Shown one piece after another: positions 1 to 5,928 of a stretch of DNA of 10,000 bases. The notes under the pieces were generated by a model, which saw only the letters and a program-made list of their open reading frames with translations, did no database searches and was not told where the DNA came from. Location of the stretch: assembly GCA_023264915.1 (NCBI GenBank), contig JAHFUU010000016.1, positions 1-10,000 of the forward strand. Direction: 5' to 3'. How positions within the stretch are numbered: the stretch's first letter is position 1; the number at the start of each line of letters is the position of its first letter. The DNA is from Microthrixaceae bacterium (GTDB taxonomy: Bacteria > Actinomycetota > Acidimicrobiia > Acidimicrobiales > Acidimicrobilacustridaceae). Both the position numbers and the translations under genes were made by a program.

Positions 1-245
1 ACCATTTCGGCATCGACTCGAAGTACCTCGAGTTCGTCGCCGACCGGAACGAGCACAAGCACGGTTTGCTCGTTCCGGGCACCGATGTCGAGATCAGGCC
101 TGCACACGCCTTGATCGAGGATCGCCCCGACGACGTGTTGCTCCTGGCCTGGAACTTCGCAACCGAGATACTCGAGCAGCAAGCTGACTACAGAGAAGCT
201 GGAGGGATGTTCATAATTCCGATCCCCGAGGTACAGGTGGTTTGA
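1..245 (+). CDS. Sugar C-methyltransferase, C-terminal fragment
   Basis: Only the last 80 codons are present; the reading frame begins at base 3 and ends with TGA at 243-245. The C-terminus contains LLLAWNFATEIL followed by a YREAGG stretch and FIIPIPEVQVV, the closing pattern of the C-methyltransferase C-terminal domain found in NovU/TylC3-type enzymes. These SAM-dependent enzymes methylate a ring carbon of a nucleotide-activated 4-keto-6-deoxysugar. The zinc-binding N-terminus and the SAM-binding core lie outside the window, so neither sugar nor position can be assigned. The stop codon overlaps the next start by 4 bases, and the following genes are sugar epimerase, SDR and O-methyltransferase types, which fits this role. 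The family assignment is from memory of the conserved tail; the substrate is inference. Confidence 0.8.
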   Translation, partial: HFGIDSKYLEFVADRNEHKHGLLVPGTDVEIRPAHALIEDRPDDVLLLAWNFATEILEQQADYREAGGMFIIPIPEVQVV

Positions 246-694
246 AGGTGATAGAAGGCGTGTCCATAGTCCCGCTCCGTCGGATTCCGGACGAGCGTGG
301 CACCGTCTTTCACATGTTGAAGGCCACTGACCCTCATTTCGACCAGTTCGGAGAGATCTACTTCTCGAGCATCTACAGGGGCATCGTCAAGGGGTGGCAT
401 CGGCATCGCGAGATGACCCTCAACTACGCATGTGTACACGGGCGGATCAAGCTCGTGCTCTATGACGATCGGGAGGCTTCACCGACCAGAGGCGAGCTCA
501 TGGAGGTGTTCCTCGGCCCGGATGAGTACTCCCTAGCGGTCGTTCCGCCATTGATCTGGAACGGGTTCAAGGGAATGACAGCGACAGCCGTCGTGGCCAA
601 CTGCTGCACGCATCCCCACGACCCCAGCCGCTCTGATCGGATGGACCCGTTTGACAACGACATCCCATATGACTGGGATGTCCTTCACCGGTGA
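242..694 (+). CDS. Short RmlC-type cupin, dTDP-4-dehydrorhamnose 3,5-epimerase family
   Basis: A 150-residue cupin-fold protein related to RmlC, which epimerises C-3 and C-5 of 4-keto-6-deoxysugar nucleotides in the cytoplasm. RmlC-like landmarks are the early PDERG (residues 16-20), GIVKGWHRH (47-55) aligning with the RmlC GxLRGLH segment and so placing the catalytic base at H53, the IKLVLYDDR strand (69-77), and VPPLIWNGF (101-109). It is shorter than classical RmlC (about 180 residues). At CCTHPHDP (121-128) the usual tyrosine of RmlC's TxYYxP segment appears to be H126, so it may epimerise one carbon only or act differently. The start is TTG at 242, overlapping the previous stop as TTGA; an AGGTGG (235-240) lies very close to it. 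A GTG at 248 is an alternative. Family membership is strong; exact reaction and substrate are unknown, and a CDP- or dTDP-linked sugar is equally possible. Confidence 0.85.
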   Translation: MKVIEGVSIVPLRRIPDERGTVFHMLKATDPHFDQFGEIYFSSIYRGIVKGWHRHREMTLNYACVHGRIKLVLYDDREASPTRGELMEVFLGPDEYSLAVVPPLIWNGFKGMTATAVVANCCTHPHDPSRSDRMDPFDNDIPYDWDVLHR

Positions 695-1569
695 CCCAAC
701 GGGTGCTCGTCACCGGCGGCGGTGGGTTCGTCGGCAGGCATGTCGTCGCGGACCTCACTGCCCGGGCGGATGCAGAGGTCATCGTCGTGATGCACCGGTG
801 GGAGAACCGTCGGACTCTTGATGAGGTCGTCGGCCCCGGGGTCGTGCACAGGTGCATCCACCTCGGGTGGTATGCGGACCCGGCTGACTACCTGACCGCA
901 TCAGAGGGCAACATCGACTCGCTCCAGCGTTCCCTGGAGCTGGCCGACTGGCTGGGCGGACGATCCTGCCGGCATCTGACCGTTGCGGGGACCTGCGCCG
1001 AATACGCCCCCTTGAGCCGCCCGATGGTCGAAACCGATGAGGTGGCTCCATGGTCGGCATACGGCGCGACCAAGGCTTCCTTCCGAATGATGCTGAGCAG
1101 CTCGTTCTGCCCGCCCGGGATCGAGGTTGCCTGGGCTCGACTGTTCAATCTCACAGGCCCAGGAGAGAGTCCGATGCGGTTGATTCCCCTCGTCGTCCTC
1201 GCACTGCTGCGCGGGCACGATGTGGCGCTGTCACCCGGCCGCCAGGTGCGCGACTACCTGGACGTGGCCGATGTCGCATCGGCCTTGGTGGACCTGTCAA
1301 CGACAAAGGCCTCAGGTGCCTTCAACGTGTCTTCGGCCGAGGGTATGGAGCTGTGCCAGCTTCTGGGCAGGATCGGTGATCGTCTGGGTCGCCGCGAGCT
1401 CCTCAGGTTCGGTTCGCGGCCCTATGGACCCCACGATGCCCCCTTGGTCGTCGGTGACAACTCGAGCTTGCGGCGCGTGACCTCATGGAAGCGGCGCTAT
1501 GACACCGAGGCCATGATTGACAGAGTCATCGAGTACTGGAAGCGCTCGGAAACGAGGGACCCGTCATGA
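691..1569 (+). CDS. NAD(P)-dependent epimerase/dehydratase/reductase (extended SDR)
   Basis: A 292-residue extended short-chain dehydrogenase acting on a nucleotide sugar. The N-terminal Rossmann fold carries TGGGGFVG (residues 8-15), the dinucleotide-binding glycine motif. The catalytic region shows T101 in AGTCAEY and the YxxxK pair Y124/K128 in SAYGATK. The ARLFNLTGPGE segment (149-159) and RDYLDVADVA (187-196) are typical substrate-domain features. The family includes 4-ketosugar reductases, 4-epimerases and 4,6-dehydratases. Following a C-methyltransferase and a C-3/C-5 epimerase-like protein, a final 4-keto reduction is the most economical role, but this is inference. The start is GTG at 691 overlapping the previous stop as GTGA; no strong Shine-Dalgarno is seen, so translational coupling is likely. 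It ends in ATGA shared with the next gene. Confidence 0.88.
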   Translation: MTQRVLVTGGGGFVGRHVVADLTARADAEVIVVMHRWENRRTLDEVVGPGVVHRCIHLGWYADPADYLTASEGNIDSLQRSLELADWLGGRSCRHLTVAGTCAEYAPLSRPMVETDEVAPWSAYGATKASFRMMLSSSFCPPGIEVAWARLFNLTGPGESPMRLIPLVVLALLRGHDVALSPGRQVRDYLDVADVASALVDLSTTKASGAFNVSSAEGMELCQLLGRIGDRLGRRELLRFGSRPYGPHDAPLVVGDNSSLRRVTSWKRRYDTEAMIDRVIEYWKRSETRDPS

Positions 1570-2333
1570 AGGTCGTTATCGATACAGATGAGCGGACCCT
1601 GGTCACCGATGACGGGCTCGAGACGCGATCACTCGACCTCTACTCGCGTGAGGCGTTCTCGGTTCTGTCGCGACTGTGGGTGACCACCGGGTGGGACCTG
1701 AAGTACACATATGGATTCACTTGGATGGGACGGCCTGTCATCCAGCTGCCTGAGGACCTCGTGGTGATCCAGGAGGTCATCTACCGGGTCAAGCCAGACG
1801 TGGTGATCGAGACGGGAGTCGCGCATGGTGGTTCACTCATCTTCTATGCCGCTCTGCTGAAGGCAATGGGGAAAGGCCGAGTCGTTGGGGTCGATATCGA
1901 GATCCGGCCGCACAACCGGGCTGCGATCGAGGGTCACGAGCTCGCACCGATGATCACGCTCATAGAGGGCTCCTCGGTTGAAGCGGGCACTCTCGATGCT
2001 GTCCGGAACGAGCTAGAAGCTGGCGACACAGTCCTGGTGCTTCTTGATTCGAACCACTCCCTGGCGCATGTCCTGGCCGAGCTCGATGCCTACGCGGGCC
2101 TTGTCTCGCAGGGTTCGTACATCGTGGCGACCGACGGAGTGATGGAGTGGCTCGTCGATGTTCCTCGCGGCGAAGCTGGCTGGGGCCGTGACAACCCCAA
2201 AGCCGCAGTCGAGCGGTGGTTGGGCACCCATCCTGAGTTCACGCTGGAGGAGCCACCGGAGTTCACCTTCAACGAGGGCGAGGTTCAAGAGCGCGTGACT
2301 CATTGGCCTTCTGCCTATCTCCGGCGACTCTGA
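1566..2333 (+). CDS. CmcI/rhamnosyl O-methyltransferase-family protein
   Basis: A 255-residue protein of the family typified by CmcI and rhamnosyl O-methyltransferases, often labelled 'cephalosporin hydroxylase' in databases although it has a SAM-dependent methyltransferase fold. Seen here are TYGFTWMGRPVIQLPED (residues 48-64), the SAM-loop segment ETGVAHGGS (82-90), the acidic strand end GVDIEIRPHNR (108-118) and LLDSNHS (159-165), where acidic residues and His could hold a metal. The C-terminal YLRRL is also familiar from the family. Its start overlaps the SDR stop as ATGA and has a clear GAGGGA ribosome site at 1554-1559, 6 bases upstream. As last gene of the sugar operon it most likely O-methylates the deoxysugar or the finished glycan; a beta-lactam role is very unlikely in this context. 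Confidence 0.85.
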   Translation: MKVVIDTDERTLVTDDGLETRSLDLYSREAFSVLSRLWVTTGWDLKYTYGFTWMGRPVIQLPEDLVVIQEVIYRVKPDVVIETGVAHGGSLIFYAALLKAMGKGRVVGVDIEIRPHNRAAIEGHELAPMITLIEGSSVEAGTLDAVRNELEAGDTVLVLLDSNHSLAHVLAELDAYAGLVSQGSYIVATDGVMEWLVDVPRGEAGWGRDNPKAAVERWLGTHPEFTLEEPPEFTFNEGEVQERVTHWPSAYLRRL

Positions 2334-2346
2334 CCGCACCCCGCGG
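2334..2346. terminator. Possible weak bidirectional hairpin between convergent genes
   Basis: The 15-base gap between the convergent stops at 2333 and 2349 holds CCGC (2334-2337) and GCGG (2343-2346) around an ACCCC loop, and TGA/TCA can extend the stem after a 2-base bulge. There is no T-tract on either side, so an intrinsic terminator is only possible. Confidence 0.2.
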
Positions 2347-2348
2347 AC

Positions 2349-3470
2349 TCAGGTGATGGCGAGCATGCGGTCAAGGGCGACCTTGGCCGACCTGGACGTC
2401 TCGGGATCCACCGTGATCTGGTTGACGACTCGGCCGTCGACAAGGTTGTCGAGGGCCCACCCCAGATGGGCGGGATCGATTCGGAACATCGTCGAGCAGG
2501 GGCACACGAGTGGATCTAGCGAGATGATCCTCTTGTCGGGCTGCTCGTCGTTCAACCGGTTGACGAGGTGGATCTCGGTGCCCACGGCGATGGTGGACCC
2601 TGCCGGCGCGGCGTCGACTGCTTTGATGATGTAGTCCGTCGAGCCAACCTGGTCGGCTCTGGCGCACACCTCGTGGGAGCACTCGGGATGCACGATGACG
2701 ATCCCGTGCGGATGCTCCTCACGGAACGCCTCGACATGGTCGGGACGGAACCGCTGATGCACCGAGCAATGGCCCTTCCACAACAAGAAGGTGGCTTCCT
2801 TGCATTCGGTATCGGTGAGCCCACCGTGCTCGAACCGAGGGTTCCACACCTGCATCTGATGATCGGTGAACCCGAGCTCGTAGGCCGTGTTGCGTCCCAG
2901 GTGCTGGTCGGGGAAGAACAGCACCTGCCGGCCGTGGGCGCCCCGTCCCTGCCATTCACCCAGGTCCAGGGCCCACTGGAGCACGGCGTGGGCATTGGTG
3001 GATGTGCACACAGCCCCACCGTGATCGCCTACGAAGGCTTTCAGCGCTGCAGAGGAGTTCATGTAGGTGATGGGTACGAAACGCTCGATGTCGGTGGTGC
3101 GTGTGAGGTACTCCCAGGTCTCTTCGACCTGGTCGAGATCGGCCATGTCAGCCATGGAGCAACCGGCGTTGAGGTCTGGAAGGATGACTGCTTGGTCGTC
3201 GCTGGTGAGGATGTCAGCGGATTCAGCCATGAAATGCACGCCACAGAACACGATGTAGGCGGCCTCGGGCCTCTGCTGGGCCAGAACCGAGAGTCGGAAG
3301 GAGTCACCCCGGGCGTCTGCCCACCTCATCACCTCGTCTCGCTGGTAGTGATGGCCAAGTACGAACAGACGTTCGCCTAGCCTGTTCTTGGCTGCCTGGA
3401 TGCTCTCGGCCAGGTCGGCCTCTGACGCCGTGGTGTACCGCTCTGGAAGCGGTCGCTGTAGCCGCAACAT
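2349..3470 (-). CDS. nadA: Quinolinate synthase NadA
   Basis: NadA condenses iminoaspartate with dihydroxyacetone phosphate to quinolinate in de novo NAD synthesis, using an oxygen-sensitive [4Fe-4S] cluster in the cytoplasm. With the chosen ATG the protein has 373 residues, the length of the Bacillus-type family. Motifs in order are GHHYQRDEV (39-47), CGVHFMAESADIL (76-88), CSMADM (104-109), VCTSTNAH (154-161), GHCSVH (233-238), HPECSHEVC (261-269), and CPCSTM (323-328). By position, C104, C235 and C323 or C325 are the likely cluster ligands, and H261/E263 lie in the substrate site. An upstream in-frame GTG at 3590 would add 40 residues, but the ATG at 3470 has AGAAGGG 8 bases upstream, and the extra segment looks non-coding. 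nadB and nadC are not next to it; the upstream neighbour is a glycosyltransferase. Confidence 0.96.
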   Translation of the reverse strand: MLRLQRPLPERYTTASEADLAESIQAAKNRLGERLFVLGHHYQRDEVMRWADARGDSFRLSVLAQQRPEAAYIVFCGVHFMAESADILTSDDQAVILPDLNAGCSMADMADLDQVEETWEYLTRTTDIERFVPITYMNSSAALKAFVGDHGGAVCTSTNAHAVLQWALDLGEWQGRGAHGRQVLFFPDQHLGRNTAYELGFTDHQMQVWNPRFEHGGLTDTECKEATFLLWKGHCSVHQRFRPDHVEAFREEHPHGIVIVHPECSHEVCARADQVGSTDYIIKAVDAAPAGSTIAVGTEIHLVNRLNDEQPDKRIISLDPLVCPCSTMFRIDPAHLGWALDNLVDGRVVNQITVDPETSRSAKVALDRMLAIT

Positions 3471-3478
3471 TTGCCGGA

Positions 3479-3485
3479 CCCTTCT
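3479..3485 (-). promoter_or_regulatory. Ribosome binding site deciding the nadA start
   Basis: On the minus strand AGAAGGG lies 8 bases before the ATG at 3470. No such site precedes the in-frame GTG at 3590, which favours the shorter NadA. Confidence 0.7.
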
Positions 3486-3594
3486 GTCGATGAAGCTTCG
3501 ATTTGGTCTGACCGGTGGGGACAGCCTGGTCGCCTCGCCACGGGGATGTCGGTCTCGAAGCTGATATGTCGCCGGATACCAGGCCGGCACTGAC

Positions 3595-3618
3595 AGTCTA
3601 AGTCAAGTCAATCGCAGA
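3595..3618 (-). promoter_or_regulatory. Possible nadA promoter
   Basis: On the minus strand TAGACT (3595-3600) fits the actinobacterial TANNNT -10, and GAGACA 18 bases upstream is a partial match to a -35. Between them lies a TTGACTTGACTT direct repeat, which gives other -35-like hexamers but at poor spacing. A transcript starting just after it would give nadA a leader of about 120 bases, or be almost leaderless for the GTG at 3590. The 175-base gap to the glycosyltransferase gene also argues that nadA has its own promoter. Confidence 0.3.
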
Positions 3619-3645
3619 TGTCTCGCTCTGGACGTATGAACGTGA

Positions 3646-5223
3646 TTACGGTGCGGATGGCTTGGGGGGAGGCAGGGGCGGAGGGCCACCTTCGGAGGGC
3701 GAAGGTGGCAGGGTCACCCCAAGCTCTCGCGCCAGCGCGGACGCGCTGACGATTCGCGGGGCGCGTCGGCCATCGGCGGTCGGGACATCGCCTGTAATCC
3801 GTTTGCAGATCCGGTAGGCGGGATAGCTCTCAGGGCCTTCGCATGAGCCCAGCACGAGAACGGGCGTGTCGGGCTGGTCCCGCGCCAGACGTCCGATCTC
3901 GTCCTCGGTCCCGAGATCTTGGCCGTGGCGCCCCGTGTAGTACAGGATCCACGAGTCTGGACGGAATGGCTGGCCGATGTAGTAGATCGCGTCTCCGCGT
4001 GGCAGGGGCTGTGACAACAAGAGCTCCGCAGGCCGGAGACCGTCTGATATGAGCACGCGCGCTTGGGTGCCCATCCCCAGGTCCACGGCTCCGATGACCA
4101 GGGCGAACACGATGAGTGCGGGGGCCGCGACGTCACCATGTGGACCTGTCTTCCACACAGAAGCCAAGCCAGAGATGACATAGGTGACCCCGACGAGGGT
4201 CGGGAACAACAACCAGTACATCCAGTACTGGTGACCCGCAGCTGCTTCGCGGAAGATCATTGTGTAAAGGCTGACGGTCACAAGAGACAGCCCGGCCAGT
4301 GGGCGGAAGGTGCGGTTCCTCAGGGCGATGAGGCATGCGATGAGACCTCCAGCTGAGAGACCCAGGAGCTGCAGGATCCACGGCGACTGAAAGTCGAGGA
4401 CCTCACCGAGGGAGGTGCCCGCGGAGGAGCCCGAGCGCCGTGTGAACTTGCCCATGAGTGCATCGAGGCTGCCGTAGGTCCACCATGCCCAACCCACCGA
4501 CAGCGCCGCGCCGATCAGCCCTCCACACAGGTAGGGGAGTGCCAGCTCAACAGCCCTCCTACCGGTCCTGGTTGCTCTGGCGAGCAGCGATACGCAACAG
4601 ATGGCGACCAGGAGGGTGGCTTGCCAGCCCGAAAGGCACGCGAGCGCCACGAGCGGGGTTCGCCAGATCCAACGGCGTGACGTCACAGCGTCGGATTCTT
4701 GGTCCAAGGATCCCCAGTCGCGGTTCCAACACAGGGCCACAGCCAGCCCGAAGGGGAACGACGTGACGGGCGTGTCGAGCATGGTGCCGTACACGAAGAA
4801 CATCGGTGTCGCCGCGGTCAGGACCACTGCTGCCGCGCCACCGACTCGATCAGCGCCCAGTGAGCGGCTGAGGCTGTATAGAAGCACCAGCGCTGCAAGG
4901 CTGCCGATCCATGCGGGCGCTCGTGAAGACCACTCGTGCTCGCCTGCCACCGACTCCGCGAGCGCTGCTTCGACAACGATCAGTGGAGGGTGGGTCGCGT
5001 AGAGGGTTCCGTCCAGTCGCCGGCCACCGAAGCCAGACGACATCGGCCCGAGGTCGCGGAGCGAACGGCTGTTGTAGGCCCATACAGAACCGTTGATTCC
5101 CTCATCGCTGTCACCGAAGAGCGAAGTGATCGGCCCCCACGAAGCCACGATGAAGCACGTGGCCAACACGGCGACTGCGATGAGCGCGATCGGACCCTCT
5201 CGGGAAGCCGACCAGAGCCGCAT
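3646..5223 (-). CDS. GT-C family membrane glycosyltransferase (PMT_2/ArnT-like)
   Basis: A 525-residue integral membrane protein. TM1 covers about residues 11-29 and is followed by the acidic FGDSDEG (36-42), the position of the catalytic acidic motif in the first extracytoplasmic loop of GT-C enzymes. YATHPPLIVVEAAL (75-88) matches the HPPL motif common in GT39/ArnT-like proteins. Further hydrophobic segments lie near 103-120, 127-147, 155-165, 188-214, 228-249, 281-300, 306-323, 335-354 and 366-384. These enzymes use polyprenyl-phosphate sugars to glycosylate proteins, lipids or polymers outside the membrane. The soluble end (about 385-505) contains GDAIYYIGQPFRPDSWILYYTGR and closes in a proline-rich tail (506-525). 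The start is ATG 5223 with no strong ribosome site. Acceptor and donor cannot be read from sequence; a link to the nearby sugar operon is plausible but unproven. Confidence 0.8.
   Translation of the reverse strand: MRLWSASREGPIALIAVAVLATCFIVASWGPITSLFGDSDEGINGSVWAYNSRSLRDLGPMSSGFGGRRLDGTLYATHPPLIVVEAALAESVAGEHEWSSRAPAWIGSLAALVLLYSLSRSLGADRVGGAAAVVLTAATPMFFVYGTMLDTPVTSFPFGLAVALCWNRDWGSLDQESDAVTSRRWIWRTPLVALACLSGWQATLLVAICCVSLLARATRTGRRAVELALPYLCGGLIGAALSVGWAWWTYGSLDALMGKFTRRSGSSAGTSLGEVLDFQSPWILQLLGLSAGGLIACLIALRNRTFRPLAGLSLVTVSLYTMIFREAAAGHQYWMYWLLFPTLVGVTYVISGLASVWKTGPHGDVAAPALIVFALVIGAVDLGMGTQARVLISDGLRPAELLLSQPLPRGDAIYYIGQPFRPDSWILYYTGRHGQDLGTEDEIGRLARDQPDTPVLVLGSCEGPESYPAYRICKRITGDVPTADGRRAPRIVSASALARELGVTLPPSPSEGGPPPLPPPKPSAP
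3685..3709. repeat. Perfect 10-bp inverted repeat inside the glycosyltransferase 3' end
   Basis: Arms GCCACCTTCG (3685-3694) and CGAAGGTGGC (3700-3709) are perfectly complementary around a 5-base loop. The stem lies about 40 bases before the end of the minus-strand glycosyltransferase gene, within codons for its Pro-rich tail. There is no T-tract, so it is not a standard intrinsic terminator. It may slow ribosomes or protect the mRNA 3' end, or be a by-product of GC-rich tail codons. Confidence 0.55.
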
Positions 5224-5282
5224 CCAGAGACGTTAACCCGAAGGTTCCACGCACTTGGACCATCGCCGGGTCCCACGGTCCG

Positions 5283-5311
5283 TCGGGCTGCGTTGGGGGC
5301 GCAGCGCCCGA
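5283..5311. repeat. Inverted repeat in the divergent spacer (bulged 10-bp stem)
   Basis: TCGGGC plus TGCG (5283-5292) pair with CGCA (5300-5303) and GCCCGA (5306-5311), leaving a 2-base GC bulge and a TTGGGGG loop. An alternative, mutually exclusive pairing is the 13-base palindrome GGGCGC-A-GCGCCC at 5297-5309. It could be a protein-binding site for the divergent promoters or an RNA element. Confidence 0.45.
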
Positions 5312-5367
5312 TGGCGATACCGTCTGCATGTGCCACTGACCGGATCCGAGGACCGACGAGGCAACCC

Positions 5368-5394
5368 ACGATCCATGGAGGCCCTCTGGATCGT
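5368..5394. repeat. Nested palindrome upstream of the PH-like gene
   Basis: ACGATCCA (5368-5375) and TGGATCGT (5387-5394) form a perfect 8-bp inverted repeat. The enclosed bases contain a second pair GAGG/CCTC (5378-5381, 5383-5386) centred on the same C, so the 27 bases are nearly a full palindrome. It ends 34 bases before the start at 5429, a position fitting an operator or a leader hairpin. Confidence 0.5.
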
Positions 5395-5417
5395 CGTAGG
5401 GCCGATCGGGCCAGTCT

Positions 5418-5423
5418 GAGGAG
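5418..5423 (+). promoter_or_regulatory. Ribosome binding site supporting a TTG start
   Basis: GAGGAG lies 5 bases before the TTG at 5429 and is the main reason to accept that start, since the transmembrane segment begins immediately afterwards. Confidence 0.6.
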
Positions 5424-5428
5424 CCTCG

Positions 5429-5869
5429 TTGTCCTGGGTCGCCATCGTCTTGGTAGTTGCCCCGTTCGCAGCGATCGCGGCCATAAGTCGAAATGAGCGG
5501 CGGCGCTCGGCGTTGCGCTCTGAGACGATCGAACTCCGGGCAGACGAGCTTGGGGTGCGGCGGGTTCTGGCCGACGGGCGTGAAGAGCAAGTCGATTGGG
5601 GTGAGGTCAACGAGGTCGAGGTCGTTCGTGCGAGCAGGGGCGCGCACGCGGCCTATGGCGGGGTCCTGGTGCTTCGTGCGACCGAGACCAGGGGTTGCCT
5701 GATCCCCCTGGATCGGCTCGACGAGACAGGTATTCGGGACGCGCTGGTCCGGATGCTTCCTGGCTTCGACAGGGCCGCGTTCGACGCGGCCCTGCGCAAG
5801 CCGCCCCCCTCGCGCACCTCTTGCTGGGTGCGGCCAGGGACCCGCGACGAGGTGTCGAGCGGCGCGTGA
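5429..5869 (+). CDS. Small membrane-anchored PH-like protein, function unknown
   Basis: A 146-residue protein. Residues 2-19 form one hydrophobic helix (WVAIVLVVAPFAAIAAIS) followed by a basic run RNERRR, so the rest should stay in the cytoplasm. The segment from about 33 to 122 alternates short beta-like strands (TIELRADELGVRRVL, EEQVDWGEVNEVEVV, GGVLVLR, CLIPLDR) and ends in a helix (DETGIRDALVRMLPGF). This resembles bacterial PH-type domains, with the W57/E59 region matching their 'WxxV' strand. The last 23 residues are Pro/Ser-rich and look unstructured. TTG start with GAGGAG upstream. No catalytic motif is visible and no function is assigned. It reads as a real gene from its ribosome site and strand pattern; the alpha/beta hydrolase follows 59 bases later on the same strand. 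Confidence 0.65.
   Translation: MSWVAIVLVVAPFAAIAAISRNERRRSALRSETIELRADELGVRRVLADGREEQVDWGEVNEVEVVRASRGAHAAYGGVLVLRATETRGCLIPLDRLDETGIRDALVRMLPGFDRAAFDAALRKPPPSRTSCWVRPGTRDEVSSGA
5770..5794. repeat. Perfect 10-bp inverted repeat near the 3' end of the PH-like gene
   Basis: CAGGGCCGCG (5770-5779) pairs perfectly with CGCGGCCCTG (5785-5794) around a TTCGA loop. It lies inside the coding sequence, just where the folded domain seems to end (codons for PGFDRAAFDAAL). No T-tract follows. Geometry (10 bp, 5-base loop) is the same as the stem at 3685-3709, but the sequence is unrelated. Confidence 0.6.
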
Positions 5870-5928
5870 CCTGGACTGCCTTTGAAGGGGCGTGCTGCGC
5901 TGGTGGGCTCGGAGGCGTGAGATCGTAG

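Larger units (their letters stand above)
5224..5428. other. Divergent intergenic spacer between glycosyltransferase and PH-like gene
   Basis: This 205-base spacer must hold the promoters of both divergent genes, but I see no convincing -35/-10 pair. It contains two inverted repeats (listed separately), a CCGATCGG palindrome at 5402-5409, and a short AACC/GGTT stem with a UUCG loop on the minus strand (5235-5246) just before the glycosyltransferase ATG. Confidence 0.6.

Noticed and set aside
1566..2333. Beta-lactam biosynthesis reading of the CmcI-like gene
   Set aside because: No other beta-lactam gene is present and it is coupled to sugar-modifying genes; a sugar O-methyltransferase is the better reading.
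2568..3380. 270-residue plus-strand frame across nadA
   Set aside because: It lies antisense to a gene with full NadA motifs; a shadow frame of high-GC DNA.
3664..3700. Possible G-quadruplex on the plus strand
   Set aside because: The G-runs are separated by one loop of about 11 bases and are explained by proline codons on the opposite strand; not a canonical motif.
4936..5496. Plus-strand frame of 186 residues spanning the glycosyltransferase start and the spacer
   Set aside because: Antisense to a convincing membrane protein and rich in Arg and Pro; no ribosome site or domain pattern.
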